DNA of 64,000 nt from Streptomyces sp. NRRL S-340. GTDB taxonomy: Bacteria; Actinomycetota; Actinomycetes; Streptomycetales; Streptomycetaceae. The DNA is taken from NCBI RefSeq assembly GCF_000720185.1, contig NZ_JOIY01000003.1:163702-227701 (forward strand). The letters are read 5' to 3'. Both the position numbers and the translations under genes were made by a program. Under the pieces are notes generated by a model. That model did no database searches. It was not told the origin of the DNA and saw only the letters and a program-made list of their open reading frames with translations. Positions 27,481 to 35,736 of this stretch are shown in pieces; the stretch's first letter is position 1, and each line of letters starts with the position of its first letter.

Positions 27481-30207
27481 ATGCAGAGATCCAGGCGGTT
27501 CAGCGCCGCCCTAGTTCTGTCCGCCGCGGCGGGTCTGGGTGTGGTGGCCCTGCCACCGCAGCCGGCCGCCGCCGTGACGGCGCCCGTCGCCTTCACCGCC
27601 GACGACCTGCCCACCTGGCAGACCAACGGCATCGTGTGGGCGCTGGCCCAGGCGCACGGCACGGTCTTCGCCGGCGGCACCTTCTCGCAGGTGCGCCCGC
27701 CCGAGGGGGCGAGCGGCACCGCGCAGGACGCGGTGAACTTCGTCGCGCTGGACGCGGCGAGCGGCGCGCCCACCTCGTGCAGACTGTCCTTCACCGTCGG
27801 CAGCGGCACCGCGACCGTGCGGGCGCTGGCCGTCTCACCGGACCAGAAGACGCTGTACGCGGGGGGTTACTTCGGCGCGGTCAACGGCACGCAGGTCTCC
27901 AGCCTGGCCGCCATCGACATCGCCACCTGCACGCCCAGGGCGGACTTCCACCCGAGCGTCTCCGCCACCGTGCGGGCGCTCGCGGTCACCGCCGACACCG
28001 TCTACCTGGGCGGTGACTTCTCCACGGTCGGCGGCAGCGCGCACGCGCGGTACGCGGCGGTGGACGCCGGCAGCGGCGCGGTCAAGCCGTTCCAGGCCGA
28101 CGTCGACGAGCCCGGCCGGGCCGTGGCGGTCACCCCCGACGGCAAGAACGTGATCCTCGGCGGTGACTTCTTCACCGTCAACGGCGCGAGCTCGCACGCC
28201 CTGGCCGTGGTCGACGCCGACACGGGCGCCAACGTCCGCACCTATCCGGGGTTCATCGAGACGAACTCGGTGGTCAAGGCGCTCGACACCGACGCCACCG
28301 GCTTCTACACCGGCAACGAGGGCACCGGCGGCGGCGTCTTCGACGGCCGGATCGCACTCGACCTGTCGACGCTGGACCAGCGCTGGCGCGACACCTGCCT
28401 GGGCGCCACCCAGGCCGTCAAGTCGTACCAGGACGTGCTCTACAGCGCCTCGCACGCCCATGACTGCTCCAGTGTCGGGGAGTTCCCCGACGGGCGCCGG
28501 CACCACCTGCTCGCGGAGCCGACGACCGGCACCAACAAGCTGGGCTGGTTCCCGGACACCAACGACGGGCTGGGCGAGGGCATCGGGCCGCGCGCCATGG
28601 TGGTCTCCGAGACCGCCGACAACAAGTACATGTGGGTGGGCGGCGAGTTCACCACCGTCAACGGCTCGGCGGCCCAGGGCCTGACACGCTTCGCGGCCTC
28701 CCCGGACACCGGTGCGCCCACGGTGCCGTCGGTCGGCGCCGACGCCGTCAAGCCGACCGAGACGCACGTCCGCTGGCGCGCCAGTCTGGACACGGACGAC
28801 ACGAAGCTGACGTACAAGGTCTACCGCAACGGCGGCTCCACGCCGGTCTACACCGTCGACGGCGACTCCGTGGAGTGGTCGCGCCCGCAGATGTCGTTCA
28901 CCGACAAGAACGTCACCGCCGGGTCCGCCTACAGCTACCGGGTGACCGCCTCCGACGGCGCGGGCAACACCTCCGCGCTGTCCGCCGCGGCCACGGTGAC
29001 GGTGCCGGTCTCCGCCCAGAAGTACGCGGCGAAGGTCCTCGACGACGGCGCCGGCCTGTACTGGCGCTACGACGAGTCGGCCACCCCCTACGTCAACGAC
29101 ACCTCGCCCGGCGACCAGAGCGGCATCCACGTCAACGCGCCCGCGCTGCGGCAGACCCCGGCCGCCGTGACCGGTCCGTCCACCGCCATCGGCTTCAACG
29201 GCCGCAACCAGTACGTCTACAGCGACAAGCGCACCACGGTGCCGGGCCAGTACTCGATCGAGACCTGGTTCAGGACGACCACCACCCGGGGCGGCAAGCT
29301 CGTCGGGTTCGGCAACAACACCACCCGGACCAGCAGCAGCTACGACAAGCACATCTACATGCGCAACGACGGCCGGCTGGTCTTCGGGGTGTACACGGGC
29401 AGCACCCGCACCGTCACCTCGCCCGGCAGCTACAACGACGGCTCCTGGCACCAGGTGGTCGCCACGCAGGGGCCTTCCGGGGTGGTGCTGTACGTCGACG
29501 GAGCCCGGGTCGGCACGCTCGCCGAGACGGGCAACCAGAGCTACAGCGGCTACTGGCACGTCGGCGGTGACAACCTCAGCAACTGGCCGAACCAGCCCTT
29601 CAGCAACTACTTCGCCGGGCAGATCGACGAGACGGCGATCTACCCGTCGGTCCTGAGCGCGGACCAGGTCAAGAGCCACTACACCCTGGCCTCCGCCCCG
29701 GTCGACACCGTGCAGACCGTCCCCGCGACGGCCGACACGTACGTCAACGCCGGTGCCGCCGGCACCGCCTACGGCACCTCCACCTCGCTGGCGGTGCGCG
29801 GCAGCGCGGCCTACGAGACGTACCTGCGCTTCGAGCTGCCGCCGGCGCCGGCCGGGACGGTGCTCAAGAGCGCACGGCTGGCGGTGAAGACCACCACGCT
29901 GAGCAGTGCGGGCAGCACGGACGACGTCTCCGTGCTGCCGGTCACCGGTGACTGGACGGAGGCGGGGACGACCTTCGCGACCCGGCCCGCCGTGTCGCAG
30001 ACCGTGCTCGGCACCCTGAGCGGGGCCGCCGACGCCTCGACGCCGTACTCGGCGGCGCTCGACACCTCGGCGCTCTCCCCCTCGCTGGGCGGCACCTATG
30101 ACATGGCGCTCACCAGCACCGGGACGGACGCGCTGTGGCTGTGGTCCAGGGAGGCCTCGGCCGCGGAGAACACCCCGCAGCTGGTGCTGACGTTCGGGAC
30201 GCCCTGA
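27481..30207 (+). CDS. Large secreted surface protein: propeller-like, Fn3, LamG, DNRLRE
   Basis: 908 residues. The signal peptide ends around QPAAAV. Residues about 40-400 contain repeats of the type LYAGGYFGAVNG, VYLGGDFSTVGG, VILGGDFFTVNGA, WVGGEFTTVNGSA, a beta-propeller-like arrangement. An Fn3 domain follows (about 410-500), then a LamG/concanavalin-like domain (about 515-735; YSIETWFRTTT, DETAIYPSVLS), then a C-terminal DNRLRE module (about 745-905; ADTYVNAG, YLRFELPPAP). No catalytic residues are recognisable. It is likely an extracellular adhesion or matrix protein exported with the polysaccharide (inference). A strong hairpin follows the stop. Confidence 0.85.
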   Translation: MQRSRRFSAALVLSAAAGLGVVALPPQPAAAVTAPVAFTADDLPTWQTNGIVWALAQAHGTVFAGGTFSQVRPPEGASGTAQDAVNFVALDAASGAPTSCRLSFTVGSGTATVRALAVSPDQKTLYAGGYFGAVNGTQVSSLAAIDIATCTPRADFHPSVSATVRALAVTADTVYLGGDFSTVGGSAHARYAAVDAGSGAVKPFQADVDEPGRAVAVTPDGKNVILGGDFFTVNGASSHALAVVDADTGANVRTYPGFIETNSVVKALDTDATGFYTGNEGTGGGVFDGRIALDLSTLDQRWRDTCLGATQAVKSYQDVLYSASHAHDCSSVGEFPDGRRHHLLAEPTTGTNKLGWFPDTNDGLGEGIGPRAMVVSETADNKYMWVGGEFTTVNGSAAQGLTRFAASPDTGAPTVPSVGADAVKPTETHVRWRASLDTDDTKLTYKVYRNGGSTPVYTVDGDSVEWSRPQMSFTDKNVTAGSAYSYRVTASDGAGNTSALSAAATVTVPVSAQKYAAKVLDDGAGLYWRYDESATPYVNDTSPGDQSGIHVNAPALRQTPAAVTGPSTAIGFNGRNQYVYSDKRTTVPGQYSIETWFRTTTTRGGKLVGFGNNTTRTSSSYDKHIYMRNDGRLVFGVYTGSTRTVTSPGSYNDGSWHQVVATQGPSGVVLYVDGARVGTLAETGNQSYSGYWHVGGDNLSNWPNQPFSNYFAGQIDETAIYPSVLSADQVKSHYTLASAPVDTVQTVPATADTYVNAGAAGTAYGTSTSLAVRGSAAYETYLRFELPPAPAGTVLKSARLAVKTTTLSSAGSTDDVSVLPVTGDWTEAGTTFATRPAVSQTVLGTLSGAADASTPYSAALDTSALSPSLGGTYDMALTSTGTDALWLWSREASAAENTPQLVLTFGTP

Positions 30208-30226
30208 TCCTCGCGGCGTCCCCCGT

Positions 30227-30264
30227 GCGCGGGGCGCCGGACCGTACCGTCCGGCGCCCCGCGC
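30227..30264 (+). terminator. Perfect 16-bp hairpin terminator
   Basis: GCGCGGGGCGCCGGAC (30227-30242) pairs base for base with its reverse complement (30249-30264) across a six-base loop. It begins 20 bases after the stop at 30207. It is the strongest hairpin I see in the window; there is no U-tract. Confidence 0.8.
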
Positions 30265-30335
30265 AGCCCATCCGGGCCCGCGCCCACCGTGCGGGCCCGC
30301 CACCGTACCCAGGTCCGCAGGGCCCAGGAGCCACC

Positions 30336-31067
30336 ATGCGCACTCGCCCCACCAGGCCTCTTCGACAACTTCCCGCGCTCCGGGGCGGTGCCGTCGGCGC
30401 CGTCGCCCTCACCGCGCTCCTCGCGCTCGCCGGCTGCTCCTCGCACGGCGGCACGCAGGCCGGCCCGCAGCCCGCGCGCAGCCTCTCCGACGCACAGGCC
30501 GCCGCCGTGCCCGACGAGCGGGCGACCCCCGCTCCCGCGGGCCCGTCGGCGCGTCCGCAGACGCCGTCGAAGGCAGCCGCGGGGCCGGTCGTGCCCGACG
30601 CGAGACTCACCCCGGCGACCGGGTCCTTCACCGCCGAGGAGAAGAAGTACCTGCACGGCCGGGTGCCCGCGCACATGGACCCGGCCGCCGTGCTCCAGGT
30701 CGGCCAGGAGGCCTGCCAGCGCATCGGGCGCACCGCCGCCCACGACAAGGACGCCGCCGTCGGCGCGCTCATCACCGGGGAGGTGCCGAACGCGGACGCG
30801 GCGATCGGCCAGCTCTGCCCGACGCTCAAGCCCCTGCTGGCCACGGCCGCCACCGGCTTCCCCGACGGCACCCGGAAGGACCCGCGGCCGGGCAGCTACC
30901 GGGCGCTGACCGGCACCGGCGGCTGCACCTGGCAGGCCCTGGGCGCGGACGGCGAGGTGCTGGCGTCCGGGCCCGGCACGGGCGGCGCGAAGAAGGTCAC
31001 CGCGAAGGTCCCGGCCGGCACCCGCGCCTTCGTCACCTCCGGCTGCTACGCCTGGCTGCCCGCGTAG
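30336..31067 (+). CDS. Lipoprotein of unknown function
   Basis: 243 residues. A twin-basic N-terminus precedes a hydrophobic stretch (VGAVALTALLALA) and a lipobox ending LAGC, so Cys33 or thereabouts is lipid-anchored. A disordered Pro/Ala linker runs to about residue 95. The C-terminal domain has four cysteines (QEACQR, QLCPTL, GGCTWQ, GCYAWL) that may pair. I do not recognise the family. A CAGGAG site precedes the ATG. Its 3' end overlaps the convergent glycosyltransferase gene by 22 bases. Position suggests a surface component of the polysaccharide system. Confidence 0.75.
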   Translation: MRTRPTRPLRQLPALRGGAVGAVALTALLALAGCSSHGGTQAGPQPARSLSDAQAAAVPDERATPAPAGPSARPQTPSKAAAGPVVPDARLTPATGSFTAEEKKYLHGRVPAHMDPAAVLQVGQEACQRIGRTAAHDKDAAVGALITGEVPNADAAIGQLCPTLKPLLATAATGFPDGTRKDPRPGSYRALTGTGGCTWQALGADGEVLASGPGTGGAKKVTAKVPAGTRAFVTSGCYAWLPA

Positions 31068-32173
31068 GACCGCTCGTACACGTCGAGGAGGGTGCTCAGC
31101 ACCGCGTCCATGGAGAACGCCTCGGCGGTGAGCCCCCGGGCCGCCGCCGACGCGGAGCGCCGCGCGGACGGGTCGAGCAGGTCGAGCACCGCGGGAGCGA
31201 TACCGTCCGGGCCGCTCACCACGCGCCCGGCTCCGGCCCGCTCCACGTCGCGGGCCAGGCCGTTGGAGCCGGTGACCACCACCGGCGTGCCGACGGCCAT
31301 CGCCTCCAGCACCGACATCGGGAACGGCTCGTCCACCGAGGGCAGCACGTACACGTGTGCGCGGCGCAGTTCCTCGGCCATGCGGGTCCCGGTGAGCGGA
31401 CCCGGGCAGCTCACCCTCCCGGCGAGACCCAGCTCGGCGATGCGCCGCCGCACGGCGGCGAGTTCGCCCTCGTCGGGACCGGCCACCACGAAGGTCGCCT
31501 CCGGGTGCCGGGCCAGGACGGCGGGGGCGGCGTCCACCAGGTCGACGGGGCGCTTGCGCGCCTGCAGCCGGGCCGCGTACAGGACGCGTGGCGGCCCCTG
31601 CGGGCCGGGACCCTCGGGCTGCGCGGGGACGCCGTTGACCAGGCGGACGGCGCGCGCGAGGCCCGGCTCGCCCACCACCGCGTTCAGATCGTCCAGTTCG
31701 CGGGTGGTCAGGTGCAGCACGGCGGCGGCGCCGCGCAGCACCCGGCGCACCGCGACCGCGTCCAGGAGCCGGGCCGAGCGCCGCTCGCTCGGGTCGACCA
31801 TGCCGTGCGTCTGCAGGACCAGGGGCCGTCCGGCGCGCAGCGCGGCGAGCGCGACCGGCAGCGTCACCAGGTCGCGTGCGAGGTGCACGTGGACCACGTC
31901 GGCCCGCCTCACGAGGCGGTGCGCGCCGGCCAACAGCGAGGGGGAGGTCAGGCCGCTGAACCCGAGCGGCAGGACCCTGCGCGCCTGATGGAGCCGGGCG
32001 GGCACGCCCTCCACCTCCTCGGGCAGCCGCCGTCCGAAGCCGTCGGCCAGGGCGGTGAGGCGGGCGTCGTGTCCGCGGGCGCGCAGGCCCTGGCAGAGGT
32101 TGAGGGCGACCCGGACCGGGCCGCCGAAAGCGTGGTTCGTGCTGTGCAGGGTGACCGCGTGCAGCACTCTCAC
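31046..32173 (-). CDS. GT4 family glycosyltransferase
   Basis: 375 residues with GT-B fold features. The N-terminus HAVTLHSTNHAFGGPVRVAL has the GG loop of GT4 enzymes. The C-terminal half has VLYAARLQARKRPVDLVDA, VVAGPDEGEL and the nucleotide-sugar binding EX7E-type segment in VDEPFPMSVLEAMAVGTPVV. It adds a sugar from an NDP-sugar to the growing lipid-linked repeat unit on the cytoplasmic face. The GTG start overlaps the acyltransferase stop (GTGA) and has a GAGGAG site. Confidence 0.92.
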   Translation of the reverse strand: MRVLHAVTLHSTNHAFGGPVRVALNLCQGLRARGHDARLTALADGFGRRLPEEVEGVPARLHQARRVLPLGFSGLTSPSLLAGAHRLVRRADVVHVHLARDLVTLPVALAALRAGRPLVLQTHGMVDPSERRSARLLDAVAVRRVLRGAAAVLHLTTRELDDLNAVVGEPGLARAVRLVNGVPAQPEGPGPQGPPRVLYAARLQARKRPVDLVDAAPAVLARHPEATFVVAGPDEGELAAVRRRIAELGLAGRVSCPGPLTGTRMAEELRRAHVYVLPSVDEPFPMSVLEAMAVGTPVVVTGSNGLARDVERAGAGRVVSGPDGIAPAVLDLLDPSARRSASAAARGLTAEAFSMDAVLSTLLDVYERSYAGSQA

Positions 32174-32709
32174 GCCGGCTCCTCGACGGGTCGGCGCCGG
32201 TTGTCGGCGGTGTGCAGGGTCCGTTCGGGCAGGTCCTCGTGGAGGACGGCTCCGGCGCCGACGACGGCGCAGCGGCCGACCGTCACTCCGGCCAGGACGG
32301 TGGCGCGGGCGGCGATCCAGGCGCCGTCGTCCACGGTGACGGGCGCGTTGCGGTAGCGGAAGTCGGCGGCGCGGTGGTCATGGCCGCCGGTGCACAGCAG
32401 GGCTTCCTGCGACACGCACACGTGGGCGCCGAGGGTGACCGGCTCCAGGTTGAGGATCCATGCCCCCTCCCCGATCCAGGTGTGGTCGCCGACCGTCAGT
32501 TTCCACGGCCACAGCACCCGCACCCGGTGCCGGACGAGCACTCCCGTCCCGATGTCGGCGCCGAACGCGCGCAGCAGGGCCGTCCGGACGCGGGCCGGGG
32601 TGAACCATGCCATGAAGACGGTGTTCATCACCGCGAACCAGAGCGCCTGGACGAGCGGGCCGCGGCCCTTGTCGTAGCCGGCCAGTGTGAAGGCCGTGAG
32701 ATCACGCAT
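32170..32709 (-). CDS. Hexapeptide-repeat O-acyltransferase (WcaF-like)
   Basis: 179 residues. Left-handed beta-helix hexapeptide repeats are seen in VGDHTWIGEGAWILNLEPVT, LGAHVCVSQEALLCTGG and VDDGAWIAARATVLAGVTVG, with a conserved His in GGHDH. The fold and length match WcaF/colanic-acid acetyltransferases, which O-acetylate exopolysaccharide sugars. It is first in a two-gene unit with the GT4 gene. A TAGAGT -10 hexamer (minus strand, about 32760) and six G (32723-32718) eight bases before the ATG form its leader. Confidence 0.88.
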   Translation of the reverse strand: MRDLTAFTLAGYDKGRGPLVQALWFAVMNTVFMAWFTPARVRTALLRAFGADIGTGVLVRHRVRVLWPWKLTVGDHTWIGEGAWILNLEPVTLGAHVCVSQEALLCTGGHDHRAADFRYRNAPVTVDDGAWIAARATVLAGVTVGRCAVVGAGAVLHEDLPERTLHTADNRRRPVEEPA

Positions 32710-32829
32710 CGATCCAACCCCCCAACGGCGCCTCCCCTGACACCGTTCGGTCCACTCTAGTCGCTGACCGTTCCCCGCAGGGCCGCCGTCAGTAGACTGC
32801 GGCGGGGATCTTCTCGGGGCGGGGGCGCC

Positions 32830-34353
32830 ATGACGCAGCAGACGGACCGAAGCGTGACGGCGGCACCGCGGACGCCGGTGGAGCGGACAGCGGACCGGGG
32901 TGGGCGCGGCTCGGGCCCGCTGCCGCCGTTCTCACCGCGCACGCTGCTGTCCCGGGCGCTCTCGGTCCCGCTGGTGCTCGGTTTCTCGGTGTTCCTGCCG
33001 CTGCTGGTACTCGTGCAGCCGGGCTCGGGCCTGCGCGACTCCGCGCTGTGGATGCAGCTCGCGCTGACGGTGTACGCGGGCGTCCGGCTGTCGGCGATGA
33101 TCCTCACCAGCCGCCGCAAGCTGCTGGCCGGATCGTTCTGGCTGTTCGTCTACATGGCGATGGGGGTGGCGCCGCTCGCCCAGGCGGTCCTGGGACGCAC
33201 ACCGACCCCGGTGGTGGGGGCGCGCACCGATCTGGCCGAGGCCGTCTCGCTGGTCCTGATCGGCTGCGTCGCCTTCGACATCGGTGCGCTGCTGGCCCGC
33301 CAGCGGCCGCGCCGGGAGCGGGAGGAGGGGCGGCGCCCGGCGCTGGTGCACCGCCGCCGGCTGTACCTGCTGACCCTCCTGGCCTTCGCCGGCTCGGCGC
33401 TCCTGGTGGTCAGGCTGGGCGGGCCCGCGGTCTTCTTCACCAGCCGTCAGGAGATCATCAGCAGTGTCCAGGAGGCGGGGCTCTCCCAGGAGGACTCGCA
33501 GGCGGGCCAGGCCATCGTGCGCGGGCTGGGCACCGTGCCCGTCCTGATCGCCTGGCTGGTGTACACGCGGTGGCTGGTGACCTCGCGGCGGGCCCGCCGC
33601 TCGCTGGTGGTCATCGCCGTGTGGCTGGCGCTGGCCGCGGTGAACGCGGTGGTCAACAACCCGGTCTCCAACCCGCGGTTCTGGTTCCTCACCGTCCTGT
33701 TCTCGATGCTGTTCACCCTTTTCCCGGTGAGCGCGGCGCTGTACCGGACCGCGCTGAGCCTGGGTGTGGTGGTGGCGCTGATCGTCTTCCCGTTCGCGGA
33801 CCGGTTCCGCTACGACGACACCAACTACCGTCCGCTGCAGACGACTTCGCCTCTGGAACCGCTGGCCGTGAAGGACTACGACCAGGTCGGCATGTTCGCC
33901 AACACGATCACCTTCGTACGGTCGGGGCGCGGCCACACCTACGGCCGCCAGCTGGCGGGCTCGGTGCTGTTCGCGGTGCCGCGGTCGGTGTGGCCGGGCA
34001 AGCCGATGGACACCGGCGTGGTGGTCGGCCAGTGGATGGGGGCGACGAACACGAACCTGTCGTCGCCGGTGTGGGCGGAGCTGTGGATCGACTTCGGTCC
34101 GGCCGGCATGGCGGCGGGGTTCGTGGGGCTCGGGTACGCGGCGGCGCGGGTCGACCGCCGCTATGCGCGCCGGGCGGTGCGGCGGGCCGCGCCGGGCAGC
34201 CTGATCGCGCTGACCGTGCCCCTGGTCGCCGGGTACTCCTTCATCCTGCTGCGCGGGCCGCTGCTGCAGGCGTCGGGACGGGTGGCGATCGCGGTGTGCT
34301 GCATCGCGCTGGTCACCACGTTCCGGCAGGACCGGGCGGCCGGGCTGCGCTGA
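32830..34353 (+). CDS. Polysaccharide polymerase-like membrane protein (Wzy-type)
   Basis: 507 residues, with roughly ten to twelve hydrophobic helices after a 35-residue cytoplasmic tail. A large loop near residues 315-375 carries RFRYDDTNYRP and the oligosaccharide-polymerase-like ending FAVPRSVWPGKPMDTGVVVG and WAELWIDFGPAGMAAGF. This pattern is usual for O-antigen/EPS polymerases, whose sequences otherwise diverge strongly. It should join repeat units on the outer membrane face. Divergent from the acyltransferase gene. The ATG follows GGGGGCGCC. Confidence 0.8.
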   Translation: MTQQTDRSVTAAPRTPVERTADRGGRGSGPLPPFSPRTLLSRALSVPLVLGFSVFLPLLVLVQPGSGLRDSALWMQLALTVYAGVRLSAMILTSRRKLLAGSFWLFVYMAMGVAPLAQAVLGRTPTPVVGARTDLAEAVSLVLIGCVAFDIGALLARQRPRREREEGRRPALVHRRRLYLLTLLAFAGSALLVVRLGGPAVFFTSRQEIISSVQEAGLSQEDSQAGQAIVRGLGTVPVLIAWLVYTRWLVTSRRARRSLVVIAVWLALAAVNAVVNNPVSNPRFWFLTVLFSMLFTLFPVSAALYRTALSLGVVVALIVFPFADRFRYDDTNYRPLQTTSPLEPLAVKDYDQVGMFANTITFVRSGRGHTYGRQLAGSVLFAVPRSVWPGKPMDTGVVVGQWMGATNTNLSSPVWAELWIDFGPAGMAAGFVGLGYAAARVDRRYARRAVRRAAPGSLIALTVPLVAGYSFILLRGPLLQASGRVAIAVCCIALVTTFRQDRAAGLR

Positions 34354-34431
34354 GGGGTCCGGACGACTCGTGCGCCCGGCTCGCACCCCTCTTCTTCCGT
34401 TCAAAGCTCCGAGGCGGCCCGCCGGGCGTGC

Positions 34432-35736
34432 TCAGGGGGTGGGGACCGCCGGGGTGGCCGCGGCGGGGGACGGCTCCCGGCCGGGCAGGCGGGCGACGCG
34501 AGTCCAGGCCGCCGCCGCCTTGAGGGCGGACCCCGCGGCCAGCCCCCAGGCCGCGCCGAGCGCCGACCCGCTGAGCAGGTAGCCGCCGAGCATGAGGACG
34601 ACCGAGAGCAGGGAGAACACCACCTGCACCGACAGGGTGGCGCGCGGACTGAGCACGCGCAGGGTGACCAGGGCGCAGGTGCCCAGGCCCATCACCGCGT
34701 ACTGCGCGCCCGAGGCGGGCAGCAGCGCGGAGGCGGACTGCCAGGTGGCGCCGAGGAGTTGGTGTCCCGTTCCGCCGGGCAGGGCGTGCAGCACCAGCCC
34801 CCAGGCGAGGCCGACGGCGCAGAGCGCGAGGCCGAGCACGGCGGCGGCGCGGGCGGTGGCCCGGCGGCCGCCGAGCCGGCCCAGCAGCGGCGGCCCGAAC
34901 GCGTTGACCGAGTTGAACAGGACGTTGAGCGGGCCGAAGAGCGTGGTCGCCCCGCGCAGTGCACCGACCGCCAGCGGGGCGGCGAACAGGCCGAGGCCCA
35001 GCACGGCGAGCTGGCTGGAGGCGTTGCCCACGGCGAACTCCACCACGAAGCGCTGTCCGAGGTGGCCGCGGCGCGCATAGGGCCGCAGGTCCGTGCGGGT
35101 ACCGCGCACGTGGGGCCGCAGCAGGCGCAGGCCGAGCAGCAGCGCCGGCACGGCCGACAGGCCCCACAGGGCCACGAGCAGTCCCGGCGCGGTGTGCCGG
35201 GGCTGGAGCAGCAGGACGGGCACCACGCACACCAGGCGCAGGGTGTCGGCGGCCAGGGCCAGGACGGGACGTTGCAGCGTGGAGAACGCGTACCGCAGCA
35301 CGTCCTGCACCAGGACCAGCGGGAGGACGGCTCCCAGGGCGAGGAAGGCTCCGCCCGGCCCGGCCCAGCCGCCGCGGGCGGCCGCGGTGACCGCGCCGGT
35401 GGCGGCGAGCAGGGCGCCGACTGCGGTGGCGGACAGCGCGGTGAAGGAGACGGCGGACCGGCAGGCGGCGCCGGTGGCCGTGCGGTCGCCGCGGGTCAGG
35501 ACGACGACCTGGCCCGCGTACGCCGTGTTGAGGCCGAGCAGCACCGTGAAGGTCAGGTAGACCATCGAGAAGGTGGCGAAGCCGTGCGCTGTGGAGACGC
35601 GGGCGGCGATCACCAGCACGGCGATGTTGGTGAGGCTGGACGCCGCCTGGTCGAGCACGGAGGCGAACACGGCCGTCGAACTCCGCGGCGGGCGGGGCGG
35701 ACGGGTGGTCGCCGGCTGCTCGCCCCGGGCCGTCAC
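34432..35736 (-). CDS. Polysaccharide flippase-like membrane protein (Wzx-type)
   Basis: 434 residues with about twelve hydrophobic helices and few charged loops. It begins with STAVFASVLDQAASSLTNIA and VLVIAARVSTAHGFATFSMV, the start typical of the MATE/Wzx-like lipopolysaccharide flippases. It should translocate the lipid-linked repeat unit. The GTG at 35736 overlaps the stop of the Wzz-like gene (GTGA). Last gene of the minus-strand series GT4 - Wzz - Wzx. Confidence 0.85.
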   Translation of the reverse strand: MTARGEQPATTRPPRPPRSSTAVFASVLDQAASSLTNIAVLVIAARVSTAHGFATFSMVYLTFTVLLGLNTAYAGQVVVLTRGDRTATGAACRSAVSFTALSATAVGALLAATGAVTAAARGGWAGPGGAFLALGAVLPLVLVQDVLRYAFSTLQRPVLALAADTLRLVCVVPVLLLQPRHTAPGLLVALWGLSAVPALLLGLRLLRPHVRGTRTDLRPYARRGHLGQRFVVEFAVGNASSQLAVLGLGLFAAPLAVGALRGATTLFGPLNVLFNSVNAFGPPLLGRLGGRRATARAAAVLGLALCAVGLAWGLVLHALPGGTGHQLLGATWQSASALLPASGAQYAVMGLGTCALVTLRVLSPRATLSVQVVFSLLSVVLMLGGYLLSGSALGAAWGLAAGSALKAAAAWTRVARLPGREPSPAAATPAVPTP